Assembly: GCA_902493515.1 (NCBI GenBank)
Contig: CABUPE010000025.1
Location: 1-34,317 of the forward strand
Length of the DNA: 34,317 bases
Reading direction: 5' to 3'
DNA from: an uncultured Collinsella sp.
GTDB lineage: Bacteria > Actinomycetota > Coriobacteriia > Coriobacteriales > Coriobacteriaceae
The translations under genes and the position numbers were made by a program. The first letter of the stretch is position 1; each line of letters starts with the position of its first letter. This document shows positions 6,384 through 16,322 of the stretch, piece after piece. The notes beneath the pieces were generated by a model. It saw only the letters and a program-made list of their open reading frames with translations, did not search any database and was not told the DNA's origin.

Positions 6384-8394
6384 CATGACGCTGTTTATCG
6401 CATCGCTTGCCGTCTCGTGCATCGGTGCGCTCGCCTCGGTTCTGCTGATTAAGGCCGATAACGCCGCCAAGACTGCCGGCTGCCTGATCGGCGCCGTCGC
6501 GGCCGTGCTGTCGTTCATCGCGGGCCTCGAGGCCGTGCTTGGCGACGTTTCGTCCCTCAACACGGTCTTCTTCTTCCCGTTCGCCCGTCTCGAGCTCTTG
6601 CTTAATGGCCTTGCGGGCCTGATCGTGGTCCTCATCTCGATCCTCGCCTTTGCGGGCTTCATCTACGGTCTGTCCTACTTCGACGAGTACCCGGGCAAGG
6701 TCGGGCGCGCCGGCTTCTTCATGAACACCTTCGTCGCCTCGATGATGCTCGTCATCACCGCCGACAACGTGTTCTGGTTCCTGGTCGCCTTCGAGCTCAT
6801 GTCCCTCACGAGCTACTTCCTTGTCGTCATCGAGGAGAACAAGAACTCCATTAGGGGCGGTTGGCTCTACTTCGTCATCGCGCACGTGGGCTTTGTCCTT
6901 ATCATGGCGAGCTTCCTGCTCATGACCAACGGCGTGGGCGGTTCCTTCAGCTTCAGTGATTTCCGTACGCATGACTTTGGACCCGCTGTCTCCTCCGCTT
7001 GCTTCGTCCTCGCGTTCTTCGGATTCGGCGCAAAGGCCGGTATCATCCCGCTGCACTCCTGGCTGCCCCAGGCGCACCCCGAAGCGCCGTCCAACGTGTC
7101 CGCCCTCATGTCCGGCGGCATGATCAAGATCGGTATCCTGGGAATCCTCAAGGTCGGTCTGGACCTGCTCGCGGGTTCGGGCGTCCAGCTCTGGTGGGGC
7201 CTCATGGTCCTGGTCTTCGGATCCATCTCGTCGGTCCTGGGTGTTGTCTACGCCCTCCACGAGCACGACATCAAACGCCTGCTGGCCTACCACTCCGTCG
7301 AGAACATTGGCATCATCTTGCTCGGTGTCGGCGCGTCCATGACGGCGCACGCCCTGGGCAACGACGTCATCGCGACGATCGCGCTCATGGCCGCCCTCTA
7401 CCACACGCTCAACCACGCCATGTTCAAGGGCGAGCTGTTCTTGGGCGCGGGCTCCCTGCTCTATGCCACGGGTACGCGCAACATGGAGAAGATGGGCGGT
7501 TTGTTCCGCCGCATGCCGGTCACGGCCGTCTGCTTCCTCATCGGTGCCCTTGCCATCTCGGCCATCCCGCCGCTCAACGGCTTCGTTTCCGAGTGGTTCA
7601 CCTACCAGTCCCTGTTCAACATCTCGACGCTCTCCGACCCGGTCGTCATGGTGTTCGCCGTCGCCTCCGCGGCCGCGCTCGCCATCACCGGTGCCCTGGC
7701 AGTCACGTGCTTCGTGAAGGCATACGGCGTTTCGTTCGCGAGCAGCCCTCGTTCCCAGGAGGCCGCGAACGCCAAGGAGTCCCCGGCTCCGATGTTGTTC
7801 TCGCAGATGCTCCTCGCGGCCATCTGCGTGGTGCTGGGAATCGGCTCTCCCGTCATCGCCCCGGTTCTGGGCGACGTCGCCCAGAGCGTGCTTGCCGGCT
7901 CCGCCGTCACGGCCACCTCGGGCGTGTCTCTGGTGAACGAGATTTCCGGTGCCGCCACCTCCACCCCCGCGATCGCCATCGCGCTCGTGGTCCTCACCGG
8001 GCTCGCGTTCGTGTTGAGGTCCTGCCTCGGCACCAAGGCCCCCGCTAAGAAGACCGACCCTTGGGCGTGCGGCTACGAGCCCAACGAGCACATGCCCGTC
8101 GTCGCCACGAGCTTCGCATCCGACGTCGAGATCTTCATGGGCCCGCTCTACACCCTGCGCGAGGTATGCACCAAGATCTGCTGGTCCATCGCGCACGTGT
8201 TCCAGAAGCTCACCGGTGTCGCCCAGGGCGTCGAGCCCCTGCCCGACCGTTTCCTGGTCGATGCACCGAGCGAGGGTGCCGACAAGCTGGCCGGCCTCGC
8301 CTCCAAGATCGAGGGCGGCAACTACTCCGTATACATCTGCTACATCGTCGCGGCGCTCGTGGTCTTCCTCGTGCTCGCCGTGGTCATGGTCTAG
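6376..8394 (+). CDS. hyfB: Hydrogenase-4 subunit B, antiporter-like membrane subunit
   Basis: A 672-aa multi-spanning membrane protein of the NuoL/M/N-Mrp antiporter family, matching HyfB/HycC in length (about 610-670 aa). The conserved core LHSWLPQAHPEAPSNVSALM with the following G-M-I-K is seen near residue 225, then HEHDIKRLLAYHS, where channel lysine and histidine residues normally sit. A long hydrophilic segment follows and a final membrane helix ends the protein (VALVVFLVLAVVMV region), like the C-terminal helix of NuoL-type subunits. Role: part of the membrane arm of FHL, thought to move protons or Na+. The start is set by AAGGGAG about 8 bases upstream and by the overlap with hyfA. 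Confidence 0.93.
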   Translation: MDSMTLFIASLAVSCIGALASVLLIKADNAAKTAGCLIGAVAAVLSFIAGLEAVLGDVSSLNTVFFFPFARLELLLNGLAGLIVVLISILAFAGFIYGLSYFDEYPGKVGRAGFFMNTFVASMMLVITADNVFWFLVAFELMSLTSYFLVVIEENKNSIRGGWLYFVIAHVGFVLIMASFLLMTNGVGGSFSFSDFRTHDFGPAVSSACFVLAFFGFGAKAGIIPLHSWLPQAHPEAPSNVSALMSGGMIKIGILGILKVGLDLLAGSGVQLWWGLMVLVFGSISSVLGVVYALHEHDIKRLLAYHSVENIGIILLGVGASMTAHALGNDVIATIALMAALYHTLNHAMFKGELFLGAGSLLYATGTRNMEKMGGLFRRMPVTAVCFLIGALAISAIPPLNGFVSEWFTYQSLFNISTLSDPVVMVFAVASAAALAITGALAVTCFVKAYGVSFASSPRSQEAANAKESPAPMLFSQMLLAAICVVLGIGSPVIAPVLGDVAQSVLAGSAVTATSGVSLVNEISGAATSTPAIAIALVVLTGLAFVLRSCLGTKAPAKKTDPWACGYEPNEHMPVVATSFASDVEIFMGPLYTLREVCTKICWSIAHVFQKLTGVAQGVEPLPDRFLVDAPSEGADKLAGLASKIEGGNYSVYICYIVAALVVFLVLAVVMV

Positions 8395-8411
8395 AGAGGG
8401 GAGAGGATATT

Positions 8412-9335
8412 ATGAACATCGTTCTTGCGATAGCGCAGGGCCTCGTGGTCATGCTGGTCGCGCCCTTCTTCTCCGGCCTCGCCCGTGTGATTCGCGCGAA
8501 GATGCACAATCGCCGCGGTCCGTCCATCCTTCAGGATTACCGGGACCTCGCGAAGCTCATGGCGCGTCCCGAGTCCGTGAGTTCCGACTCGAGCTTCGTG
8601 CTGCGCATCATGCCGCCGCTGTTCCTCGCGGTGTCGTTCATGCTCGCCATGGGCCTGCCCATGTTCACGCTCGAGAGCCCCATGCCCGTCTTTGGTGACG
8701 CCATCACCATCATGTACGCGCTCGCGCTGTCCCGCTTCTTCTTCGCGCTGTCCGGCGTGGATTCCTCCAACGCCTACGCGGGCTTCGGCGGTATCCGCGA
8801 GCTCCTCATGAGCGTGCTCATCGAGCCTTCCATGCTCATCGCGCTGTTTACCGTCGCCATCGTGTGCGGCTCCACGGACATTGCGACCATGGGTCAGCAC
8901 ATCGTTACGGGCAACGTCTCGAGCGTCGTCGCCGTCATCCTCGCCGGCGTCGCCTTCGCGGCCGCCTGCTATATGGAGCTCGGCAAGCTTCCGTTCGATC
9001 AGGTCGAAGCCGAGCAGGAGCTCCAGGAGGGCCCGCTCGCCGAGCTCTCCGGCCCGTCCCTGGCCATGATGAAGCTCGCCATGGGCATGAAGCAGGTCGT
9101 GGTCGTCGCTTGGTTCACCTCCATCTTCATCCCCTGGGGAGAGCCCGCGACCATCGGCGTCACCGCTCTCGTGGGTGCCGTCGTCTTCCTCGTCAAGTGC
9201 CTGGTCGATTTCGTCGTCTGCGGCGTGCTCGAGAACTCCGTTTCCCGTTCGCGCTTCAAGGTGCTCGGTAACCAGACCTGGGCCGTCGTCGGCATCGCGG
9301 TCCTCGCGTTCGTCTTCGTCGTCGTAGGCGTGTAG
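8412..9335 (+). CDS. hyfC: Hydrogenase-4 subunit C, NuoH-like membrane anchor
   Basis: A 307-aa membrane protein of the NuoH/HycD/HyfC family, which ties the peripheral hydrogenase to the membrane arm. Family marks include the cytoplasmic loop RRGPSILQDYRDLAKL near residue 34 and, later, PFDQVEAEQELQEGPLAE, the acidic loop that faces the NuoD/NuoB-like subunits. About eight hydrophobic segments can be counted. The ATG at 8412 follows GAGAGGGGAGAGG; the open frame continues far upstream into hyfB but without family similarity. It lies 17 bases after hyfB and 16 before hyfD. Confidence 0.94.
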   Translation: MNIVLAIAQGLVVMLVAPFFSGLARVIRAKMHNRRGPSILQDYRDLAKLMARPESVSSDSSFVLRIMPPLFLAVSFMLAMGLPMFTLESPMPVFGDAITIMYALALSRFFFALSGVDSSNAYAGFGGIRELLMSVLIEPSMLIALFTVAIVCGSTDIATMGQHIVTGNVSSVVAVILAGVAFAAACYMELGKLPFDQVEAEQELQEGPLAELSGPSLAMMKLAMGMKQVVVVAWFTSIFIPWGEPATIGVTALVGAVVFLVKCLVDFVVCGVLENSVSRSRFKVLGNQTWAVVGIAVLAFVFVVVGV

Positions 9336-9351
9336 GGAGAAGGGAGAAACT

Positions 9352-10809
9352 ATGTCAATCGAATCGAGCTTGTCCCTCTTTGCCATGGTGGCGATCGCCG
9401 TCCCCATGCTGGGCTCCCTGCTCATCGTCATGCTGCCGCGTCCCTACGCTAAATGGATCTGCGCCTTCGCCGGCGGCATCGCCACGGTCGCTTCCGTTGG
9501 CTTGGCCGCGACGTTTGCCGGAAACGGCATGAACGCGGTCGATGTAACCTGGGCGAGTATGGGTCAGACCTTGGTCATGGGCTTCATATTCGACCGGATG
9601 AGCACGCTACTCGCACCCGCGTTCGTCGCTATCGGTCTGCTCGTCGTCATCTATTCGTTCCCGTATATGAGCGATAAGAACAAGGAGCATCCCGACGCGC
9701 CCCGTCGTCGCTTCTACGTGTACTTCTCCACGTTCATCGGCGCCATGGCCGGTCTCGCCTACAGCTCCACCATCGTCGGCCAGCTCGTTTTCTTCGAGAT
9801 CACCGGTGTGTGCTCCTGGGGCCTCATCAGCTACTACATGACGCCCACGGCCAAGAAGGCTGGTATGAAGGCGCTCATCATCACTCACATCGGCGCTCTG
9901 GGACTCTACATCGGCGCGGCCTTCCTGTTCGCCGGAACCGGCACGTTCGCGCTGAGCGCGATCTCCCAGCTCGATTCCGGTATGAAGACCGTCGTGCTGC
10001 TGCTCATCCTGTTCGCCGCTTGGGCCAAGTCCGCCCAGTTCCCGCTCTACATGTGGCTGCCCTCCGCAATGGAGGCCCCCACGCCCGTTTCCGCCTACCT
10101 CCATGGCGCGTCCATGGTGAAGGTCGGCGTGTGCGTGTTCGCCCGCGCTCTTGCGAGTGCCGGCGATATCCCCGAGATCGTCGGTTGGGTCGCCATCATC
10201 GACGCCGTCGTGACCATGCTCTTCGGCTTCCTCATGTACCTGCCCCAGAAGGATATGAAGCGCCTGCTCGCCTTCTCGACGATCGCGCAGCTCGCCTACG
10301 TGTTCTTCGGCCTGGGCCTCTCCGTGTTCGGAAGCCAGATGGCGTTCAACGGCGCCGTCGAGCACATCTTCAACCACGCGTTCACCAAGACCCTGTTCTT
10401 CCTCATCGCCGGCTCCCTCAGCTTCACGCTGGGAACCCGTATGTTGCCCAAGATCCAGGGCCTCATGAAGAAGTACCCGGTCACGGGCGTGGGCTTCGCG
10501 GTCGCCGCGACCGCTATCGCCGGCGTGCCCCCCATGAGCACGTTCTTCTCCAAGTTCCAGATTATTTCCGGTGGCTTCGCGGTTGGTGCTTCCAACACGG
10601 TCATCTTCGTCCTCGTGTGCGTCATGGTCGTCGAGACCGTCGCCACCTTCGCATGGTTCCTGCGTTGGATGGGTAAGGTCCTGCCCGGTGAGCCGAGCGA
10701 GACCGTGGCCGCCGGCCAGCCCCTTCCGCGCGCCATGGCGTTCGTGTTCGTCGTCCTCATGATCATGGTCGTCGCCGCCGGTCCTCTGTCCTCTAGTTGG
10801 ATGGGTTAG
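9352..10809 (+). CDS. hyfD: Hydrogenase-4 subunit D, antiporter-like membrane subunit
   Basis: A 485-aa protein, close to the 479 aa of E. coli HyfD. It is a second NuoL/M/N-type subunit with the core MWLPSAMEAPTPVSAYLHGASMVKVG near residue 235, then LPQKDMKRLLAFSTIAQL. HyfD is present in hydrogenase-4 (FHL-2) and absent from the smaller FHL-1, so it points to a large, potentially ion-pumping complex. The start has AGGGAGAA a few bases upstream. It is followed by hyfE after 10 bases. Confidence 0.93.
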   Translation: MSIESSLSLFAMVAIAVPMLGSLLIVMLPRPYAKWICAFAGGIATVASVGLAATFAGNGMNAVDVTWASMGQTLVMGFIFDRMSTLLAPAFVAIGLLVVIYSFPYMSDKNKEHPDAPRRRFYVYFSTFIGAMAGLAYSSTIVGQLVFFEITGVCSWGLISYYMTPTAKKAGMKALIITHIGALGLYIGAAFLFAGTGTFALSAISQLDSGMKTVVLLLILFAAWAKSAQFPLYMWLPSAMEAPTPVSAYLHGASMVKVGVCVFARALASAGDIPEIVGWVAIIDAVVTMLFGFLMYLPQKDMKRLLAFSTIAQLAYVFFGLGLSVFGSQMAFNGAVEHIFNHAFTKTLFFLIAGSLSFTLGTRMLPKIQGLMKKYPVTGVGFAVAATAIAGVPPMSTFFSKFQIISGGFAVGASNTVIFVLVCVMVVETVATFAWFLRWMGKVLPGEPSETVAAGQPLPRAMAFVFVVLMIMVVAAGPLSSSWMG

Positions 10810-10819
10810 GAGGTAGGAC

Positions 10820-11473
10820 ATGGGTTATTCGTTAGTCAATATCCTGGGCGGTCTTCTGATCGTGACCTCCACCATGGTGGTCGTCTCGAAGACCATCCCG
10901 TCCGCCATTAAGTGGTACGCGATCCAGTCGGTTGTCCTGGTGGGCGTGCTGCTCACCCTGGGCCTCACCACCGGTGCCACCGAGCTTCTCATGTGGGCCG
11001 CGTCGGCCTTCGTCACCAAGGTGATCCTCGTTCCGTTCATTCTCAACCGTGCCTACAAAAAGATGGGTTCGCCTGCCGATAGCACGCTGACCTCCTCCAT
11101 CAAGCCGGCCTGGACCATCATCCTCACCGGTCTGGAGGTGGCCATCTGCTTCGCGGTGGTCACGCGCCTGAGCCTGCCCACCGCTGAGGTGGCTACTCCG
11201 ACCCTCGCCATCAGCTTCGCGCACTTCTTCGTCGGCCTCACGTGCATCATCTCCCAGCGCAACATCCTCAAGCAAATCTTCGGGTACTGCCTTATGGAGA
11301 ACGGTAGCCACGTGACGCTCGCCCTGCTCGCGCCCACGGCCCCCGAGATCATCGAGATCGGCATCGCCACCGACGCCATTTTCGCCGTCATCATCATGTC
11401 CGCCGTCGTCGTGAGGATCTGGAACGACACCAAGTCGCTCGACTCCCACGACCTGACCGAATTGAAGGGGTAG
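10820..11473 (+). CDS. hyfE: Hydrogenase-4 subunit E, NuoK-like
   Basis: A 217-aa protein against 216 in E. coli HyfE. Several hydrophobic segments cover most of the chain. Its second half has the NuoK-like region (QRNILKQIFGYCLMENGSHV), which carries a conserved Glu within the membrane. It is part of the hydrogenase-4 membrane arm and is present only in the large hyf-type complexes. A GGAGGTAGG ribosome-binding site precedes the ATG, and the hyfF ATG follows 3 bases after the stop. Confidence 0.93.
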   Translation: MGYSLVNILGGLLIVTSTMVVVSKTIPSAIKWYAIQSVVLVGVLLTLGLTTGATELLMWAASAFVTKVILVPFILNRAYKKMGSPADSTLTSSIKPAWTIILTGLEVAICFAVVTRLSLPTAEVATPTLAISFAHFFVGLTCIISQRNILKQIFGYCLMENGSHVTLALLAPTAPEIIEIGIATDAIFAVIIMSAVVVRIWNDTKSLDSHDLTELKG

Positions 11474-11476
11474 GCC

Positions 11477-13042
11477 ATGGATGTTTCAATGCTGACGGTC
11501 GCCCTGCTCGCTTGTCCCCTCGTGTTCTCCCTGATTATGGCTGCACTCCCCAAGACGACGTCCTACAGCGTCTTTGCGGGGCTCAACACCATCTCCGTCG
11601 CGGCGACCCTCGTCCTTTCGGTCGTCACCGCGGGAACCATGCTCTCGAGCGGGCAGAATATCGACGCTTTGGGCCTGTGGCTCCATCTCGATTCGCTCTC
11701 GTCGATCTTCGTCCTTCTGGTAGGCATCATCGGGTTCATCACCGGCGTGTACTCCATCTCCTATATCAAGATCGATATCGAGGAGAAGACCATGCCGGCC
11801 GAGCGCACCAAGCAGTACTACGCGCTGTTTAGCCTGTTCGTTTTCACGATGCTGCTCGCCTGCCTGTCCAACAACATCATCCTCACCTGGGCGGCGGTCG
11901 AGGCCACCACGTTGTCGACCGTGTTCCTCGTGGGCATCTACAAGAACAAGCAGGCGCTCGAGGCGTCTTGGAAGTACGCGATGGTCTGCACCGCCGGCGT
12001 GGCCTTCGGCCTGTTCGGCACGCTGCTCATCTACGCGAACGCCGCCGATATCATGCCCAACGCGCATGAGGCAGCCTTCCTCACCTCCATCATGCCCTAC
12101 GCCGACCAGTTCGACCCGATGCTCGTGCGCCTCGCGTTCGCGTTCATCGTCATCGGCTTCGGCACCAAGGCGGGCCTGTTCCCCATGCACACTTGGCTGC
12201 CCGACGCGCACTCCCAGGCTCCGAGCCCGGTCTCCGCGCTGCTCTCGGGCGTGCTGCTCAAGTGCGCCATGCTGGTGATCATCCGCTTCTACTCCCTGTC
12301 CATCATCACGGTGGGCGACACCTATCCGCGTACGCTCCTGCTCATCCTGGGCACGCTGTCCATCCTGGTGGCCGCCCTGTGCATCTTTAAGCAGGACGAT
12401 ATCAAGCGCCGCTTCGCGTACTCCTCCGTCGACAACGTCGGCGTGGTCGCGCTGTGCCTGGGTATCGGTGGTCCGCTCGGTATCGCCGCCTGCCTGCTGC
12501 ACTGCATCTTCCACGGTTTCACGAAGGCGCTCGCCTTCTGCATGGCCGGTAACATCCAGCACATCTACCACACCCGCGACCTGAACAAGATCAAGGGCGT
12601 CGTCGAGATCGCTCCCGTCACGGCAGCGCTCACCATCATCGCCCTGCTCGCGCTCGCCGCCTTCCCGCCGTTCGCCCTGTTCATCTCCGAGTTCCTCACC
12701 TTCGTGGCCGGCATCCAGTCCGGTCCCATCTGGGTGGTCGTGCTCGTGGCCATTGGCCTCACCGGCGTGTACTTTGCCCTTACCGGCATCGCGCTCAAGT
12801 CCATCTTCGGCAAGGCGCCCGAGGGCATGAAGCGCCACGAGGTGCCCGCCCTCATGATCATCCCCGAGATCGCCCTCGCGATCGTGGTCATGTGGTTCGG
12901 TATCGCCACCCCGGTCGCCATCACGAGCGGCGTCGAGGATGCAACGTCCGTCGTTTTGAACCAGAGCGTCGAAGAGCTCCACGAGGCTCCTCTCTACCGC
13001 ATGGTGTTCAGTTCCCAGACCAAGACAAGCGAGGTGAATTAG
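11477..13042 (+). CDS. hyfF: Hydrogenase-4 subunit F, antiporter-like membrane subunit
   Basis: A 521-aa protein against 526 in E. coli HyfF. It is the third NuoL/M/N-type subunit. The core HTWLPDAHSQAPSPVSALLS lies near residue 236, followed by a conserved L-L-K, and FKQDDIKRRFAYSSVDNVG lies about 70 residues later. With HyfB and HyfD this gives three antiporter-like modules, as in complex I. GAAGGGG precedes the ATG closely. hyfG begins 4 bases after the stop. Confidence 0.93.
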   Translation: MDVSMLTVALLACPLVFSLIMAALPKTTSYSVFAGLNTISVAATLVLSVVTAGTMLSSGQNIDALGLWLHLDSLSSIFVLLVGIIGFITGVYSISYIKIDIEEKTMPAERTKQYYALFSLFVFTMLLACLSNNIILTWAAVEATTLSTVFLVGIYKNKQALEASWKYAMVCTAGVAFGLFGTLLIYANAADIMPNAHEAAFLTSIMPYADQFDPMLVRLAFAFIVIGFGTKAGLFPMHTWLPDAHSQAPSPVSALLSGVLLKCAMLVIIRFYSLSIITVGDTYPRTLLLILGTLSILVAALCIFKQDDIKRRFAYSSVDNVGVVALCLGIGGPLGIAACLLHCIFHGFTKALAFCMAGNIQHIYHTRDLNKIKGVVEIAPVTAALTIIALLALAAFPPFALFISEFLTFVAGIQSGPIWVVVLVAIGLTGVYFALTGIALKSIFGKAPEGMKRHEVPALMIIPEIALAIVVMWFGIATPVAITSGVEDATSVVLNQSVEELHEAPLYRMVFSSQTKTSEVN

Positions 13043-13046
13043 CACC

Positions 13047-14819
13047 ATGGCAGAACCTGAAAAGAAGGACTACGCTCGTCGTTGCGAAAGCCACGTCGAG
13101 GCCCTGCGCGCCGCAGTGCCGGGCGCTATCGAGAAGGTCGAGTGGCAGTGCGAGGACCAGCTGACGATTACCGTTAAGCAGGACAAGCTGCCCGAGGCCG
13201 TCCACTACCTGTATTACGAGCGCTACGGCTGGATTCCTGTAATCATCGGCAACGACGAGCGCAGTCTGTGCGGCCGTTACGCCGTGTACTACGTCATCTC
13301 CATGGAGGGAGAGGACCCCGGCTGGGTGACCGTGCGCACCGAGGTCGATTCCGCCAAGATGACGTTCCCGTCCGTGACGCCGTTCGTCCCCGCCTGCGTG
13401 TGGGGCGAGCGCGAGCTGCGCGACATGTTCGGCCTGATCCCCGAGGGTCTGCCCGACCGTCGCCGCCTGGTACTGCCCGACGATTGGCCCAGCGGCCTGT
13501 ACCCGCTGCGCAAGGACTCCATGGACTACCGTTTCCGTCCCGCTCCCGCGAGTGACATGGAAAACTACGAGTTCCTGGCCGATACCAAGGGCAAGGAGAC
13601 CACACTCGTTCCCATGGGCCCGTTGCACATTACCTCCGACGAGCCCGGCCACTTCCGCCTGTTCGTTGAGGGCGAGACGATCGTCGACGCCGACTACCGT
13701 CTGTTCTATGTGCACCGTGGCATGGAGAAGGTTGCCGAGACGCGCCTGAACTATGACGCCGTGACGTTCCTCGCCGACCGCATCTGCGGCATCTGCGGCT
13801 GCGCCCACTCGGTGGCCTACGCCGAGGCCGTCGAGCGCGCTCAGGGCATCCATGTCCCGCCGCGCGCCCAGTACATCCGCGCCATCATGCTCGAGGTCGA
13901 GCGCCTGCACTCGCATCTGCTCAACATTGGTCTAGCGTCGCACTACACGGGCTTCGACTCCGGCTTCCAGCAGTTCTTCCGCGTCCGCGAGAAGTCCATG
14001 GACCTGGCCGAGAAGCTCTCCGGTCACCGCAAGACCTATGGCCTCAACGTGATCGGTGGCGTGCGTCGCGACATTTTGGCCGAGCAGAAGCTCTCCACGC
14101 TCACGACCATCCACCAGCTGCGCTCCGAGGTTCAAGAACTCGTCGACATGCTGCTCTCCACGCCCAACTTTATCGAGCGTACGAGCGGTATCGGCATTCT
14201 GGACCGCAAGATCGCTCGCGACTTCTCGCCGGTCGGCCCGCTCATGCGTGGCTCGGGCTATGCTCGTGACGTGCGCTTTGACCATCCCTTCGACGGCTAC
14301 GCCGATCCGGACGTCCAAAAGATGCACGCCGCTACGGCTGACACCTGCGATGCCTTCGGCCGTACCGCCGTTCGCATCCAGGAGGTCTACGATTCGATCG
14401 ACATGATCGAGACCATGCTCGAGAACTGCCCGTCGGGACCCATCCTCACCACGGATTGGGAGTACACCCCGCACAAGTACGCCATCGGCGCCACCGAGGC
14501 GCCGCGCGGCGAGGACGTGCACTGGGCCATGCTCGGCAATAACCAGAAGTGCTACCGCTGGCGCGCCAAGGCCGCTACGTACAGCAACTGGCCGGTCCTG
14601 CGCTACATGTTCCGCGGCAACACCGTGGGCGATGCGGCGCTGATCGTCGGCTCGCTCGACCCGTGCTACTCCTGCACCGACCGCGTGACGGTGACCGATG
14701 TCGCCGCCAAGCGCGACCACGTGCTCGACAAGGAGCAGTTCGAGAACGTCTGGCGCGACAAGTCGCCGCTCGCGGGCGAGGGCACCATGGCCGCTCCGCT
14801 CGATGAGGAGGCGCTCTAA
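13047..14819 (+). CDS. hyfG: Hydrogenase-4 large subunit (NiFe, group 4)
   Basis: A 590-aa cytoplasmic catalytic subunit. Residues 1 to about 170 are a NuoC-like (30-kDa subunit) domain with the ERELRDMFGLIPEGLPDRRRL motif; the rest is NuoD-like. The NiFe site ligands are C247 and C250 (RICGICGCAHS) and C540 and C543 (DPCYSCTDR). The HycI-type protease would cut after R546, removing a 44-residue C-terminal tail, by analogy with E. coli HycE (cut after R537). HyfG makes H2 from protons with electrons from HyfI. The fused NuoC/NuoD arrangement is typical for HycE/HyfG. The ATG at 13047 follows GAGGTGAA. Confidence 0.96.
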   Translation: MAEPEKKDYARRCESHVEALRAAVPGAIEKVEWQCEDQLTITVKQDKLPEAVHYLYYERYGWIPVIIGNDERSLCGRYAVYYVISMEGEDPGWVTVRTEVDSAKMTFPSVTPFVPACVWGERELRDMFGLIPEGLPDRRRLVLPDDWPSGLYPLRKDSMDYRFRPAPASDMENYEFLADTKGKETTLVPMGPLHITSDEPGHFRLFVEGETIVDADYRLFYVHRGMEKVAETRLNYDAVTFLADRICGICGCAHSVAYAEAVERAQGIHVPPRAQYIRAIMLEVERLHSHLLNIGLASHYTGFDSGFQQFFRVREKSMDLAEKLSGHRKTYGLNVIGGVRRDILAEQKLSTLTTIHQLRSEVQELVDMLLSTPNFIERTSGIGILDRKIARDFSPVGPLMRGSGYARDVRFDHPFDGYADPDVQKMHAATADTCDAFGRTAVRIQEVYDSIDMIETMLENCPSGPILTTDWEYTPHKYAIGATEAPRGEDVHWAMLGNNQKCYRWRAKAATYSNWPVLRYMFRGNTVGDAALIVGSLDPCYSCTDRVTVTDVAAKRDHVLDKEQFENVWRDKSPLAGEGTMAAPLDEEAL

Positions 14820-14820
14820 T

Positions 14821-15537
14821 ATGCTGAAGCTTTGGAAGGTTAACGCCAAGGCCGGCGACGCGACGGTCAAGTACCCGTTTGCGCCGTTCCCCACCAACAA
14901 GGACATGCGCGGCAAACCCGAGCACAACGCCGAGCTCTGCATCGCCTGCGGTGCCTGCGGTGTGGCGTGCCCGGCCGATGCCATTCGCATGGACACCGAC
15001 CTTGCGGCCGATACCATTACCTGGTCGATCGACTACGGTCGCTGCATCTTTTGCGGCCGCTGCGAGGAGGCCTGCCCCATGGAGGCCATCAAGCTCACCG
15101 AGGAGTTTGAGCTGGCCGTCATGAGCAAGGACGACCTCACCAGCAAGAGCGTCTATACGCTCGAGCACTGCTCGCGTTGCGGCAAGCCGTTTGCCCCGCA
15201 CAAGGAGATCGACTACGCCAAACGCCTGCTGCAAAAGGCCGGCGGCATGGAGGCCGAGCAGGCCGCCCGTGCCGTCGGTATGTGCCAGGAGTGCAAGCGC
15301 GAGCTCGATGCCCTGCGCGCCGCCTCGGCCGTAAAGACCGGCAACGCTGCTGGCATGGCTGCCAACGAGACGCTTGCGTCCGGCGAGCCCCAAGGCCCCG
15401 GCATGGAGTATCTGGGCGGCCACGGCGTGAACCCGGAGTATATCGACCGCGAGCTCAACCCCGATGCGCCCGAGATTCCCGCCGGTCCGGCGCCTGTCGA
15501 GGGCATCATCATGGATTTTGAAACGAAGGAGGAGTAA
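14821..15537 (+). CDS. hyfH: Hydrogenase-4 subunit H, two-cluster ferredoxin (NuoI-like)
   Basis: A 238-aa protein. Two [4Fe-4S] groups, CIACGACGVACP near residue 40 and CIFCGRCEEACP near residue 79, match HycF/HyfH and NuoI. They relay electrons between the HyfA ferredoxin and HyfI. A further pair of C-x2-C sites follows (CSRCGKPF near residue 118 and CQECKRE near residue 158), a zinc-ribbon-like arrangement also seen in HycF/HyfH. The C-terminal tail after about residue 165 is low complexity. The gene starts one base after the hyfG stop. Confidence 0.92.
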   Translation: MLKLWKVNAKAGDATVKYPFAPFPTNKDMRGKPEHNAELCIACGACGVACPADAIRMDTDLAADTITWSIDYGRCIFCGRCEEACPMEAIKLTEEFELAVMSKDDLTSKSVYTLEHCSRCGKPFAPHKEIDYAKRLLQKAGGMEAEQAARAVGMCQECKRELDALRAASAVKTGNAAGMAANETLASGEPQGPGMEYLGGHGVNPEYIDRELNPDAPEIPAGPAPVEGIIMDFETKEE

Positions 15538-15539
15538 CC

Positions 15540-16322
15540 ATGGCCGAACCCACGCTTTTGCCCGAGCGGCTTCAGTACCGCCCGACCAAGATCGAGCTCG
15601 ACGAGAGCATCGAGAAGGCCAAGGCGACCCTTCTTAAGAAGATCAAGCGCTCGGTGTACGTCTACCGTGTTGACTGCGGCGGCTGCAACGGCTGCGAGAT
15701 CGAGATCTTCGGTTCCATCACGCCCGTCTTCGACGTCGAGCGCTTTGGCATCAAGGTCGTGCCCTCGCCCCGTCACGCCGATGTGCTGCTGTACACCGGC
15801 GCCGTGACGCGTGCCATGCGCATGCCGGCCCTGCGCGCCTTTGAGGCCGCACCCGATCCCAAGATCGTGGTGTCCTATGGCGCGTGCGGTTGCACCGGTG
15901 GCATCTTCTACGACAACTATTGCGTCTGGGGCGGTACGGACAAGATTCTGCCGGTTGATGTCTACATCCCCGGCTGTCCGCCCAGCCCCGCGCAGACCAT
16001 CTACGGCTTTGCCATGGCACTCGGTCTGCTGGACCAAAAGCTCCATGCCGAGACCACGGTGGAGGCCGCCGGCGAGCAGGCCGATATCCTGCACCCCGGT
16101 GTGCCGTACAAGCTGCGCGTTGCCATCGAGCGCGAGGCTCGCGCCATGAGCGGCTACCGTTACGGCCGCGACCTGGCCAATGAGTTTATGGATACGCTCG
16201 AGGGCGCGCCCAAGGGCGATATCCGCGGTGCCATGGCGCTGCTCATCGACAAGCAGGACGATCCGCGCCGCGTCGAGGTGTACTCGGCGCTGCAGGATCT
16301 GGTGCTGGCCGGAGGTCGCTAG
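15540..16322 (+). CDS. hyfI: Hydrogenase-4 small subunit (NuoB-like)
   Basis: A 260-aa NuoB/HycG-like subunit holding the [4Fe-4S] cluster next to the NiFe site. Cysteines appear in DCGGCNGCEIE (C46, C49, C52), SYGACGCTGGIF and IPGCPPSP, the usual group-4 small-subunit pattern with no extra ferredoxin-like clusters and no Tat signal, so the enzyme faces the cytoplasm. The C-terminal region beyond about residue 165 is an extension like that of HycG/HyfI. A GGAGG is close to the ATG, and hycH begins directly after the stop. Confidence 0.94.
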   Translation: MAEPTLLPERLQYRPTKIELDESIEKAKATLLKKIKRSVYVYRVDCGGCNGCEIEIFGSITPVFDVERFGIKVVPSPRHADVLLYTGAVTRAMRMPALRAFEAAPDPKIVVSYGACGCTGGIFYDNYCVWGGTDKILPVDVYIPGCPPSPAQTIYGFAMALGLLDQKLHAETTVEAAGEQADILHPGVPYKLRVAIEREARAMSGYRYGRDLANEFMDTLEGAPKGDIRGAMALLIDKQDDPRRVEVYSALQDLVLAGGR